64,000 nucleotides of DNA from Chitinispirillum alkaliphilum. Lineage in GTDB: Bacteria; Fibrobacterota; Chitinivibrionia; Chitinivibrionales; Chitinispirillaceae. Numbering within the stretch: position 1 is the stretch's first letter; every line of letters starts with the position of its first letter. Of the stretch, positions 1-8,776 are shown piece by piece. Both the position numbers and the translations under genes were made by a program. Below the pieces are notes generated by a model. The model saw only the letters and a program-made list of their open reading frames with translations. It had not been told where the DNA came from and did not search any database. The stretch covers positions 124,001 to 188,000 of the forward strand of contig LDWW01000003.1 in NCBI GenBank assembly GCA_001045525.1, read 5' to 3'.

Positions 1-712
1 TATCTGTTTTAAAAACCTTATCGTGCAGAGATTTGAGATCCTCGCGTGAAATGTTTTCTATGGAAGATGCGGTTGTCATTCTTGATGCATTACTTCCGGT
101 ATACTGCTGTTTCTGGAATGCGGCATTGAGTGCTGGTGCTGGATTTACAAATCGGTGGCGCAGAGATTCCCTGATCAGACGTTTTTCTCTTTCAACCCTC
201 TCCTCCTCAAATGCCGGATGAAAGAACATCTGCTCCATAATGCTCAGTGCTGTATCCTGGTACTCAGAGAGAAATGTTCCTTTGAATGTTATGTGTGATT
301 CGGATTGAGAAAAGGAAAAGTTTATTGCCATAAGGTCAAGGAACTCATTAAGTGAATCAGCAGAAATCTCTTCTGTCCCGCCCAGTCGCAGAAGTCTGCT
401 CATCAGTGTTCCAAGCCCTTCTTTTCCTTCCGGATCGTTAAGAGAACTGTAGTTTATATAAGCGGTGATTTCTACTATTGGCAGTGTTGAATCAACTGCA
501 ATATAGCTTCTTAGTCCATTGTTGAGAATATGTCGGTACTGTTGGGCACTGGGGACACTCCAGTCTCTTGATTCAAAGTTTAAATTTAAAGGGTGAGATG
601 GAATATTGTGTTCAACAATCTCTTCTTCCGGCAGGCGACCAGCTCCAAGAGCAGAACCTGAGATTAGGAGCAAACTAAACAGCATTGATAAACAGATCGT
701 TCTGGTTTTCAT
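1..712 (-). CDS. M16-family peptidase homologue, inactive partner (3' part outside window)
   Basis: This reading frame starts at the ATG on 712-710 and stays open to the left edge, so only the first 237 codons are present. Residues 1-23 form a signal peptide, so the protein is exported. The fold is that of a zinc peptidase M16B N-terminal half, but the place of the HxxEH zinc motif reads LGTLMSRLLRLGGTE, without the two histidines and with no catalytic glutamate. It lies 49 bases downstream of a complete M16 gene with intact HxxEH. Pairs of one active and one inactive M16 subunit are well known in this family, and I infer that the two form a heterodimeric periplasmic peptidase. The C-terminal half cannot be judged. 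Confidence 0.85.
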   Translation of the reverse strand, partial: MKTRTICLSMLFSLLLISGSALGAGRLPEEEIVEHNIPSHPLNLNFESRDWSVPSAQQYRHILNNGLRSYIAVDSTLPIVEITAYINYSSLNDPEGKEGLGTLMSRLLRLGGTEEISADSLNEFLDLMAINFSFSQSESHITFKGTFLSEYQDTALSIMEQMFFHPAFEEERVEREKRLIRESLRHRFVNPAPALNAAFQKQQYTGSNASRMTTASSIENISREDLKSLHDKVFKTD

Positions 713-761
713 CTATAAACTTCCTTTCGTCAGTTTTCAAATTTGGCACATTTCTATTCAG

Positions 762-2261
762 TTATTCTGATGTTTTTTCGTTATTCTCAGTCATATCATC
801 CCTGACATCTGGAAGAAGATAGCCAATTGTTGCAAGTTCCGGTATAAGATAGAAAGAGGCGATGTAGGGTATATTTTGAACTCCAACCCGGGAAATTTTT
901 TCCGGATATTCCAGTAGATTCTGCCAGCTTCCAAGCCTTTCAAACCTGGCAAGGCGGTCGGAGAGACCTTCAAGGCTTTTAAGTCCCTCAGCAAAAGAGA
1001 ACCTGATTTGATTTGTGATTCTTAGCATTTCTCTTGAGGAAGGTTTTTCATCTATGAGTTTTGCAAGCTCTTCAAGGATGATTTTTTCAACCAGTTTAGG
1101 GTCTGAATCCTCTTTTAACTGTGCCCATACGTGAAAATAACCGTTGTGAAGTCTTTTGGAGTTGAATGCTCCTGCATTGACACATAATTCTTCTGTGTCT
1201 ACAAGTCTTCTGTACAGCCTGCCGGTTCTGCCGGAAAGAATGCCTTGTATAATATCAAGTGCATACAAGTCTTCATGAGGATAACCCGGTGTGTGGAACA
1301 GTATATCTACTCTGGGCTCTACATCAGAGTGTACTGTCAAACGTGTCTGCCCGATGGGAGTGGGCTCTCTGGTGACCACCGGATCTGCGGGCTGATCAGA
1401 TTTGGGTATGTGCCCAAAATAGCGTTCTATCTTTTCAAATTCACTTTCAGGATCAACATTCCCAACAAGCACAATCAGTGCATTTTCAGGGGTGTAATAC
1501 TGATTAATATACCGCATCAGTTTCTGGGGTGTATAAGCCCTGATGTCAGATTCCCAGCCAATCACTGGCTGGCGGTAGGGGTGTGCGACGAAAAACAGAG
1601 AATTTAGCCGTTCCCAGTAAAGGTGAAGTGGTCTGTTGTCATAACGCATTTTGCGCTCCTCTATAACAACTTCCAGTTCACTATGGAACTCCCGCAACAC
1701 AGGGTTTTCCATCCTGTCGGACTCTATCCAGTAAAACAATTCTGTTTTATTCTGAGGGAGTGTGACGATGTAGGCGGTCATCTCATTTGAGGTCCATGCG
1801 TTAAGTCTTGTTCCACCGTGATTTCTGTATAATTCCCAGATCTCATCTTTATTTATGTACTCCCTCTGCTGCTCAAGCAGTTCAAATATTTCCGCTCTGT
1901 AATTATTGACCACCGAGTCTTCTGCACCACTGAGCCGGGCTGTCTGCATTATTGCATCCAAAGAGTCGATTGCATTCAGGAAGGGTATCTCTTTTTCGTA
2001 ATTGCTGGTCCCCAGTGTTTTTGTTCCCTTAAACATCATATGCTCATACATGTGGGATAGACCGGTTGTTCCAGGTCCCTCATTCATGCCGCCAACAAAA
2101 TAGTAGAGTCTGCAGCTTACCTCTGCCACATTGGGGTCTGGAACGATTATTACTCTCAATCCGTTATCAAGAGTGTGATAATTAACCGGAATTTCGATAT
2201 TTTGGGCTGATAAACTGAAAAGGAGGGCTGAAGCAATAAGTGCTAGTAAAGTTTTTCGCAT
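762..2261 (-). CDS. M16B zinc metallopeptidase (active subunit, exported)
   Basis: Predicted exported zinc peptidase of the pitrilysin/processing-peptidase family. Residues 1-19 are a signal peptide ending near SLSAQ. The inverted zinc motif HMYEH occupies residues 70-74, and the distal glutamate region VIEER lies near residues 199-203. The middle of the protein contains the M16C-type second domain (PYRQPVIGWESDIRA and following). At 499 residues it is a full-length M16B monomer. A purine-rich ribosome site (GGGAG) precedes the start. It is followed by an M16 homologue lacking the zinc motif, so the pair probably works as a two-subunit enzyme that degrades peptides in the periplasm. The natural substrate is unknown. 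Confidence 0.92.
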   Translation of the reverse strand: MRKTLLALIASALLFSLSAQNIEIPVNYHTLDNGLRVIIVPDPNVAEVSCRLYYFVGGMNEGPGTTGLSHMYEHMMFKGTKTLGTSNYEKEIPFLNAIDSLDAIMQTARLSGAEDSVVNNYRAEIFELLEQQREYINKDEIWELYRNHGGTRLNAWTSNEMTAYIVTLPQNKTELFYWIESDRMENPVLREFHSELEVVIEERKMRYDNRPLHLYWERLNSLFFVAHPYRQPVIGWESDIRAYTPQKLMRYINQYYTPENALIVLVGNVDPESEFEKIERYFGHIPKSDQPADPVVTREPTPIGQTRLTVHSDVEPRVDILFHTPGYPHEDLYALDIIQGILSGRTGRLYRRLVDTEELCVNAGAFNSKRLHNGYFHVWAQLKEDSDPKLVEKIILEELAKLIDEKPSSREMLRITNQIRFSFAEGLKSLEGLSDRLARFERLGSWQNLLEYPEKISRVGVQNIPYIASFYLIPELATIGYLLPDVRDDMTENNEKTSE

Positions 2262-2630
2262 GAATATTCATCTCCCGGTTTAATTGAACTGGAAAAAGTG
2301 ACTGAGTTTGGAGTACTAACTGAAAATAGTAATTGAGAGTACGTTTGGGGAAAACAACAGATTTAATTAAAATAAAAAATAGTGGCGCAAAGATGGAAAT
2401 GTGTTTGAATCTCAAGATTTTGGTTTAGTCCCATTTCTTACACACTGAACTTATGTGATTGTAAAGACATTGCACTTTTAATACCAATTATGAATAAAAA
2501 CAAAAAGAACTTGCTGCTTTTTGCAATTGTAATCAGAGCAACACAGTCCACCCTTTAAAGGGAAAGGTAGTTTGGATATGGAATGGATTTATTCAATTTG
2601 ATCGTGCGAAAAATTGCCTGATTATCAGTT
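2262..2630. other. Intergenic region upstream of the M16 operon
   Basis: About 370 bases lie between the start of the M16 gene and the 3' end of the alcohol dehydrogenase gene, both on the minus strand. I find no convincing gene. The only structure noticed is a perfect 12-base palindrome, CCCTTTAAAGGG, at 2551-2562, which could be an operator or chance. The M16 promoter should lie here. Confidence 0.4.
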
Positions 2631-3803
2631 TCACAGTTCTTTAAGTATTTCCTCGATATCCCTGGCGCTTAGCTCACAGGGGTTGTTTTTACATCTCGAT
2701 TCCCTGGCAATATCAGAAAAATGCACCTCTTTTACACCATAAGAGGAAATTTCTGAGTTGTAGAATGTTTTCTTTAAACTGTAAAGTTTCTCCAGAAGAA
2801 TCTCACACCCTTCCATAACCGTTTGTGCTCTCTGGGCGCTGAGGATTTCCCCCATACGGGAATATTTTTTCAATGCGTTATGGTTAGGATCAGTGGTTTT
2901 GAGCCTGGAGATATTCTTTTTTGTAACGGGTGCCAGGAGAAGCCCGCAGAGTGCACCGTGAGGAATCGGGAACCAGCCGCCTATAACGGGAGCGATACCA
3001 TGAACTGCTCCAAGACCAGCATTTGCAAGAGTAATCCCCGAAGAGAGTGAAGCGTATGATAAATGGGTTCTGCTTTGAATGTCAGAACCGTTTTCTGTGG
3101 CTTTAATGAGACTTTCAGAAGTCCCCGGCAGAATATGCTCAACCAGTGCATCTGTAAAAGGAGAAGCCCCGGTGGAAACGTAGGATTCTATAAGCTGGGT
3201 GAGGGTATCCATGCCGCAGGATGAGGTGATTCGGGGAGGACAGGAGAGTGTCATAGCGGGATCGACAAGTGCAACGTCGGGGACAAAATCAGGATGGCGA
3301 ACGGAGCGTTTGATTCCCGATTCTCCCCCGATATTCAAAACTGAATTGGCACTTGCTTCACTGCCAGTGCCCGATGTCGTCGGGACAGCAATAAAAGGGA
3401 TTTTAAGACCGGGATGCTTTTGATCTCCTCCCCCCTCGATAAAATCGTACACTGATTTCTCAACCGGTATCATGGCAGAGATTGCCTTCCCTGCATCAAT
3501 GACACTTCCTCCACCAATTGCAATAACGATGTCGATTCCTGAACTCCTGAATTGCTCAGCCCCACTATCAACAAGAGATACCGTGGGCTCACTGTTCACC
3601 TGAAATTGTAGCGTTGTGAGACCGGTGCTGTTGAAGGATTCAATTATCGATTTGATCATTCCGTTTTCATGCAGTGATGAGGAGCCGGTTACAAGCAATG
3701 CCTTTTTACCAAACGATTTTGAGACCTGGGCAAGTTGTGTGATTTTTCCGGTTCCAAAATGGATTTGTGGGGTTCTGTAGGTTGAGAAATCTGGTATATG
3801 CAA
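2631..3803 (-). CDS. Iron-containing (group III) alcohol dehydrogenase
   Basis: NAD(P)-dependent oxidoreductase of the Fe-ADH family, cytoplasmic, interconverting alcohols and aldehydes or ketones. The nucleotide-binding GGGS is at residues 97-100 with DAGK following, the family signature PTTSGTGSEAS is at 141-151, and the C-terminal metal site has H268 and H282 (GAVHG, PHGAL). D199 is the first metal ligand. The position four residues on, which is His in FucO-type enzymes, is Gln (Q203, in DTLTQ). This variant is, as I recall, characteristic of one subfamily, so it need not mean inactivity. The length of 390 residues is normal. It stands alone, with a 13-base direct repeat in its upstream region. 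The substrate cannot be told from sequence. Confidence 0.9.
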   Translation of the reverse strand: MHIPDFSTYRTPQIHFGTGKITQLAQVSKSFGKKALLVTGSSSLHENGMIKSIIESFNSTGLTTLQFQVNSEPTVSLVDSGAEQFRSSGIDIVIAIGGGSVIDAGKAISAMIPVEKSVYDFIEGGGDQKHPGLKIPFIAVPTTSGTGSEASANSVLNIGGESGIKRSVRHPDFVPDVALVDPAMTLSCPPRITSSCGMDTLTQLIESYVSTGASPFTDALVEHILPGTSESLIKATENGSDIQSRTHLSYASLSSGITLANAGLGAVHGIAPVIGGWFPIPHGALCGLLLAPVTKKNISRLKTTDPNHNALKKYSRMGEILSAQRAQTVMEGCEILLEKLYSLKKTFYNSEISSYGVKEVHFSDIARESRCKNNPCELSARDIEEILKEL

Positions 3804-3875
3804 TGTTTTTTACTCCTTGGACATTTCTAAGCCATAAGGCTTGTGGAACTTTTTCCAATATAAATGATGATGGTG

Positions 3876-3917
3876 TGTAGGGACTGACAATTTTTTCAGG
3901 GATCTGTAGGGACTGAC
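3876..3917. repeat. 13-base direct repeat upstream of the alcohol dehydrogenase gene
   Basis: TGTAGGGACTGAC occurs exactly at 3876-3888 and again at 3905-3917, a 29-base period. It lies within the 338-base gap (3804-4142) between the alcohol dehydrogenase start and the antiporter stop. It could be a pair of operator half-sites on one face of the helix, or a relic. The rest of the gap holds no gene I recognise; the short open frames in it do not resemble anything known to me. Confidence 0.5.
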
Positions 3918-4142
3918 TGCTCTGTGAAAATCAAAAGTTTGGAAAACTGGTCAAAATTGAGCTACAAAGACCTTTCCAAAGCCGGTATGAACTCGTTAAA
4001 CTGCACGGTATCGAACCTTTATAAAGCCCAGCCCGCGCAGAAACGTCTGAGATAGCGGAAAAGCATTGCTTTCTCATGCCGGATGGAGAACTGGCTGCAG
4101 TAACTAAAGTTGGTGCAGATTGCAATACACACAGCTGATAAC

Positions 4143-5555
4143 CTATTGTTGGTCTTCAGGCTCCTCTTGTGGTGTTTTTGTATGATCCATAGAAATATTG
4201 AGATATCCGTATAAGATTGCTATTAAAGATGTAATCCAGCACAAAATTGCAAAAGGTGCATAATCCAGAACCGGCACACCAAGAGTGATGAAAACAAATA
4301 CACCGCTGCTGTTCCAGGGTACAAGCGGGGCTGTGAGTGTCCCGCCGGCTTCTAAAGTACGGGTTAGGTTCTTAAGTTTTAGTTTGTGATCCCTGTAGCA
4401 CTCTTCATACATCTGGCCGGGGAGAATAACCGCAAGATATTGGTTTGCACTGAAAATGTTGACAAAAACAGAAGTTCCGATGACTGTTGTGGTAATGTTT
4501 CCAACTGAAGTAAGAAGACCCGAGAGTTTAAGCACCATGCTGTGAAGCATTCCTGTGTAGTTCATTATCCCGCCCAGGGCAAGTGATACCAGTGCGAGAA
4601 TTACTACATCGTACATACTCTCCATACCGCCCCGTGAAAACAGGGCATCCATTTGCGGATTATCTGTATTCATTGATACACCCGTATGAATCAGATCCGA
4701 AAGCCCTCCAAGAGTACCACCCTGAAGAAAAAGATACGCCCCTCCTCCAAGCATAACTCCTGCAATTAAACTGGGGATAGCAGGAACTTTTTTATAGATC
4801 ATAACTATTACAACTGCCGGAGGGAAAAGGAGCAGAGGTGAAAGATTGAAATGGTTTCTTATATGTTCGGTATAAGCTGACACATCGGTTACATCACCGT
4901 TTCCAGAAGCAATAAATCCCATGACAGTAAAGATAAGCAGCGATATCACCAGAGCTGGCAAGGTAGTATAGAGCATGTGTTTTATGTGATCAAACAGATT
5001 AACGCCGAGAACAGAGGGGGTCAGGTTGGTAGAGTCGGACATGGGGGAAATTTTGTCACCAAAAAATGCTCCGGAAACAACTGCTCCTGCAGTCATGGCC
5101 GGCGGTATGCCAAGCCCTTCGCTAACTCCGATGGCTGCAACACCTATTGTTCCGACAGTAGACCAGGAGCTGCCGGTTATAAGTGCCATAGCAGAGCAGA
5201 AAAGTAAAATCATCGGCAAAAACCATCTGGCTACCATAAACTCCAATCCAAAATACATCATAGCCGGTACAATTCCGCTTGCTATCCATACTGCGATAAG
5301 CATCCCTATAATAAGAAGGATAATCAATGAAGGAATTGTACGTGCAATAGACATCTTAAATCCCTCTTTGATTGTAACCCATGGGACCCCATGAAAATAG
5401 GCGCACAATCCTGCGGTAACTCCGCCGAGAAAAAGGGAAAAGTGGGGTTGAGTGTCGAGTACAAAAACTGAATAAGCAAGAGTAACACCTGTGATAATGA
5501 CTGGAATGAGTGCAAGCCAGAGCGGGGGAGTGGGAATATCTTCTTTTTTGATCAA
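4143..5555 (-). CDS. nhaC: NhaC-family Na+/H+ antiporter
   Basis: Multi-pass inner-membrane antiporter that exchanges sodium for protons. The 470-residue length and about a dozen hydrophobic segments fit. The conserved family block around SSWSTVGTIGVAAIG and GAFFGDKISPMSDSTN (roughly residues 137-180) is present, as is the second-half repeat SANQYLAVILPGQMYEE. Proteins of this type expel Na+ in alkaline or saline conditions, so the gene hints at such a habitat, though NhaC also occurs in neutrophiles. It is a single gene, divergent from the nitrilase gene across a 422-base gap. Substrate specificity (Na+, Li+ or an organic acid as in MleN relatives) is not certain. Confidence 0.9.
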   Translation of the reverse strand: MIKKEDIPTPPLWLALIPVIITGVTLAYSVFVLDTQPHFSLFLGGVTAGLCAYFHGVPWVTIKEGFKMSIARTIPSLIILLIIGMLIAVWIASGIVPAMMYFGLEFMVARWFLPMILLFCSAMALITGSSWSTVGTIGVAAIGVSEGLGIPPAMTAGAVVSGAFFGDKISPMSDSTNLTPSVLGVNLFDHIKHMLYTTLPALVISLLIFTVMGFIASGNGDVTDVSAYTEHIRNHFNLSPLLLFPPAVVIVMIYKKVPAIPSLIAGVMLGGGAYLFLQGGTLGGLSDLIHTGVSMNTDNPQMDALFSRGGMESMYDVVILALVSLALGGIMNYTGMLHSMVLKLSGLLTSVGNITTTVIGTSVFVNIFSANQYLAVILPGQMYEECYRDHKLKLKNLTRTLEAGGTLTAPLVPWNSSGVFVFITLGVPVLDYAPFAILCWITSLIAILYGYLNISMDHTKTPQEEPEDQQ

Positions 5556-5977
5556 AAAACTATCCTTAAGCGTAAATGTTCTATGGTAAACATCGGAAAA
5601 CCTCCATTACAATATAAAAAAAGCCAATTTTAAAACAAGACTGGATAAGAAAACAGGCCTGTATTTGTCAAAATATGTGGTCTCCAACTCGAGAATAGCC
5701 AGGAAAAGCTGACAAAGAAGATGAAGTCTGCATGTGTGTATGGCTGGTTATACCGGAGGAGGTGGATATCGCCCTTTACAGAAATTTTTGCCACTAAGTT
5801 TTATTTCCCGTCTATTTGCAACCCCTTTGGTTCAGGGGAAAAACGGGTTGTCTTGCAGGATAACGGGAGCTTGCTGCACACGTTGATCAGGTATTTATAA
5901 CAGAATTATGTTTGACCCGTAAGTGGAAATTATATATTGTAAGACAAATAATTGATTTTCTTTAATGAGAGTTCTAC
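5556..5977. other. Divergent intergenic region, nhaC / amidase
   Basis: This 422-base gap should hold both promoters. On the plus strand TTGACC (5912-5917) followed by TATATT (5933-5938) looks like a sigma-70 type promoter with a short 15-base spacer, 40 bases before the amidase start. No gene, repeat or convincing hairpin is seen in the remainder. Confidence 0.4.
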
Positions 5978-6805
5978 ATGAAACCATTTCGCATTGCCTT
6001 AATTCAGAATATCCCGGGTTATGATACAGAAAAATCAATCAGCAAAGCCTTCGAAATGATAGCCATAGCTGCTCAGGGTGGTGCCGAACTGGTGTGTTTG
6101 CCAGAGATGTTTTATCATCCCTTTGAGCTGGATAAATTGTCGGATTTAAAGAGGTATGAAAAAAATCTCAGGCAGAAGTTTTCTGATTATGCAAAAATAC
6201 ATTCTATATATCTTTTTACCGGGACATTTGTGGAGCAAAGAGGAGATGGTGCACTAATGAATACAGCACTGATTTTTGCTCCCGATGGATCTGAGATTTT
6301 GCACTACAGTAAGTGTCATCTCTTCGATGTCACTTTTAAGAATCTGAAGGTGAAAGAATCTTCTGTTTTTTCACCGGGTGACACGGTTGCTGGTGTGGAA
6401 ACTGAACTGTGTTCGATTTCAGCCCTGATCTGCTATGATATACGGTTTCCTGAGATTGCGAGAATGGCAACTCTTCAGGGGGCTGATCTGTTAATCGTTC
6501 CGGCTGTTTTCAATCAGATTTCAGGTCCTGCGCACTGGCATCTGTTCATGCGGTGCCGTGCAGTGGAAAACCAGATCTTTTTGGCAGCTGTTTCGCAAGG
6601 CAGAAATGAGGAGAGTCAGTATAAGGCTTACGGCCACTCTTTGGTTGTTTCACCATGGGGGGATATTTTAGCGGAGGCTGGTGAGGGAGAGGAAATTTTG
6701 TATGCAGATATCAATCCCGGTCTTATCCAGAATACAAGAGCAAGATTACCTTTACTTAAACATAGAAGAAGCAATTTGTATAATCTAACAGGGGGGACGG
6801 AATGA
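5978..6805 (+). CDS. Carbon-nitrogen hydrolase (nitrilase superfamily, omega-amidase-like)
   Basis: Cytoplasmic hydrolase of the nitrilase superfamily with the full catalytic triad: E43 (LPEMF), K112 (SKCHLFD) and C152 (ICYDIRFPE). The 275-residue length and the spacing around the triad most resemble omega-amidase/Nit2, which hydrolyses 2-oxoglutaramate and 2-oxosuccinamate, removing toxic products of glutamine transamination. The substrate is an inference from similarity. The stop codon overlaps the start of the PspC-domain gene (ATGA), so the two are translationally coupled. Confidence 0.88.
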   Translation: MKPFRIALIQNIPGYDTEKSISKAFEMIAIAAQGGAELVCLPEMFYHPFELDKLSDLKRYEKNLRQKFSDYAKIHSIYLFTGTFVEQRGDGALMNTALIFAPDGSEILHYSKCHLFDVTFKNLKVKESSVFSPGDTVAGVETELCSISALICYDIRFPEIARMATLQGADLLIVPAVFNQISGPAHWHLFMRCRAVENQIFLAAVSQGRNEESQYKAYGHSLVVSPWGDILAEAGEGEEILYADINPGLIQNTRARLPLLKHRRSNLYNLTGGTE

Positions 6806-7026
6806 GACTCTACCGACTACGAGAGGGCAAAGTTATTGCAGGGATTTGTGCAGGTATCGCTGATATGTATAAAATAGATGTGAATATTGTAAGGTTGGCA
6901 GCTGTGTTTATAACCATTTTTACCACTGTTTGGCCAGGAGTAATCACCTATCTGGTAGGATGGTATCTGATCCCGGAGCTGGACAAATCACCTACAAAAT
7001 CCGACAAATCTCCCCAGGATGAATAG
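6802..7026 (+). CDS. PspC-domain membrane protein
   Basis: A 74-residue inner-membrane protein made almost entirely of a PspC domain: the LYRLREGKVIAGICAGIADM motif (residues 3-22), the DVNIVRLA stretch, then one hydrophobic segment (about 33-58) and a short charged tail. PspC-type proteins are linked to envelope stress sensing, but solitary versions like this have unknown roles. It overlaps the upstream amidase gene by four bases, so the pair is one transcript. Confidence 0.85.
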   Translation: MRLYRLREGKVIAGICAGIADMYKIDVNIVRLAAVFITIFTTVWPGVITYLVGWYLIPELDKSPTKSDKSPQDE

Positions 7027-7074
7027 AAGATAAAACTCTGTTTGTAATTCTTATCCTCTGTATGATAAACCTCA

Positions 7075-7133
7075 ACCTTGAACCAAAAAGTGGTTTTACC
7101 AATCGGTTCAAGGTGTAAGGCCTGTTTTTTTTT
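7075..7133 (+). terminator. Probable terminator after the amidase-pspC operon
   Basis: ACCTTGAACC (7075-7084) and GGTTCAAGGT (7105-7114) form a perfect 10-base stem with a 20-base loop, followed after about nine bases by a run of ten T at 7124-7133. The gap between stem and T-run is longer than in classical terminators. The rest of the 305-base gap to the kinase gene is AT-rich and empty. Confidence 0.5.
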
Positions 7134-7331
7134 GTGTTTTTGCATCTCCTCAAAGCAGAATTCAGTTCATACCTGAATCTTTTTGCACCTGTAACTATCA
7201 AGTAAACAATGAGTTACCTTTTTTTAGTTCCTGAAAAAATAAGTGTACCTTTGGGATAAAAAAATATTGACCATTTCCAACAAGAAATGTATCATATTAT
7301 CGGTTAATATTTATCGATACAGGGGTAAGGC

Positions 7332-8627
7332 ATGCAGGACAAGAGCATCGATGTAGAGAAACTTCTTACAGAGCTGGACCAAATCCGCAGTGACAATTCT
7401 GCTCTGAAGGACCGGTTAGACAGAATATCCGGAATCACTACCGCAATAATTTATGTTCTCGATACAGACGGAAAGTTTACTTACGTAAATCAGGCAGTTG
7501 AGTCGATACTGAAATTTAAGCCACAAGATCTGTTGGGGCAGCACTTTTCTACAATAATGCCCAAAGCTGAATATGAAAAAGTGGCCAGATCGCATGTTCT
7601 TCCGGTTTTTCATGGTAAAGTAACCGGAGGAAAGCAGTCACCAAGGCTTTTTGACGAGCGCAGAACAGGGGAGCGTCGAACACGAAACCTGGAAGTGAAG
7701 CTTTATACAAAAAATAATGATGATGTAAAAATACTGGTTGGTGATGTCACTGGTATAGTTGATGTGGAAGGTGCATACCGAAGTGGTATTAGCGTGGTGA
7801 ATAAAAGTGAAGGATTCATTGGCAGTCAGGGCATTATTTTCGATATCACAAAATACAAAAAAGCAGAACGTGAGCGACTGGTACTTCAGAAAAGCCTTTT
7901 TGAAGCTCAGAAGATGGATGCTATAGGGAAGTTAGCCGGAAAAGTAGCACATGACCTCAATAATAAGCTGGGAAGCATTATCGGTTCTGCCGAGATGCTA
8001 AAGCAGGATTACGGGCTTGTAAATAAAGAACTGACCATGTATATCGAGACAATCCTCTCTGCATCAAGACATGCCGCTAATTTATCGGGAAAATTGCTGG
8101 AATTCAGCTACAAGGCCGACAACAACTGCCAGAATGTTGATATGCATAATCTGGCGGATAACGTTTTGGGATTTATAAGGCCCACAATTGAAGAGAGCAT
8201 TATAATCAATAAAAAGTATCATTCAGTTAACCCAATTGTAACAGGTAGCATAAGTCAGCTTCAGAATGCTTTGTTGAATTTGATTGTAAATGCATGTGAT
8301 GCGATGAGTATTACGGGCGGTATGCTTACGGTTCAGACTGATGACATTACAGTGGAAGAAAAAATCAAATGTATAAGTGGGTTTTACGCAAAGCCGGGTA
8401 ATTATCTCCGTATTTCCGTTCAGGACACCGGGACCGGTATCGACGAAAAAATCTTTAACAGGATATTTGAACCTTTTTTCACAACCAAAACCGAAGGAAA
8501 ATTTATCGGTTTAGGGCTGCCTGGCGTGCGGGACTGTGTAAGATATTTGGGTGGTTTTATTCAGGTTGAAAGCAAGTGTGCGAAAGGTTCTGTTTTCAAA
8601 ATTCATTTGCCAAATAATGATATCTGA
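7332..8627 (+). CDS. PAS-domain sensor histidine kinase
   Basis: Probably soluble histidine kinase without membrane segments. A short coiled coil (residues 8-30) leads into a PAS domain (about 30-175). The HisKA phosphoacceptor helix has H207 (VAHDLNNKLGS), and the HATPase domain shows the N box (NLIVNACDAM), the DTGTGID motif and the GLGLPGVRD G box near the C terminus. The PAS region carries an RRTGERRTR insertion often seen in kinases of this kind. There is no receiver domain or adjacent response regulator, so the partner is an orphan elsewhere. The ligand or redox signal is unknown. Confidence 0.9.
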   Translation: MQDKSIDVEKLLTELDQIRSDNSALKDRLDRISGITTAIIYVLDTDGKFTYVNQAVESILKFKPQDLLGQHFSTIMPKAEYEKVARSHVLPVFHGKVTGGKQSPRLFDERRTGERRTRNLEVKLYTKNNDDVKILVGDVTGIVDVEGAYRSGISVVNKSEGFIGSQGIIFDITKYKKAERERLVLQKSLFEAQKMDAIGKLAGKVAHDLNNKLGSIIGSAEMLKQDYGLVNKELTMYIETILSASRHAANLSGKLLEFSYKADNNCQNVDMHNLADNVLGFIRPTIEESIIINKKYHSVNPIVTGSISQLQNALLNLIVNACDAMSITGGMLTVQTDDITVEEKIKCISGFYAKPGNYLRISVQDTGTGIDEKIFNRIFEPFFTTKTEGKFIGLGLPGVRDCVRYLGGFIQVESKCAKGSVFKIHLPNNDI

Positions 8628-8776
8628 TCTATTGTTAAAAAGTGTCAGAGCAATCACTTCCGCTTTCCTGATCTGCATAACAGAACCGATAACATCATAA
8701 TATTGTGGAAGTTACCACTTTACAAGGCTGCTGATAGGCAAACTGAATGAATTCAGGATTGTAATGTGACATACCC

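Noticed and set aside
3931-4125. Open frame in the gap upstream of the dehydrogenase, considered as a transposase remnant
   Set aside because: No transposase motif, inverted terminal repeats or target duplication could be seen.
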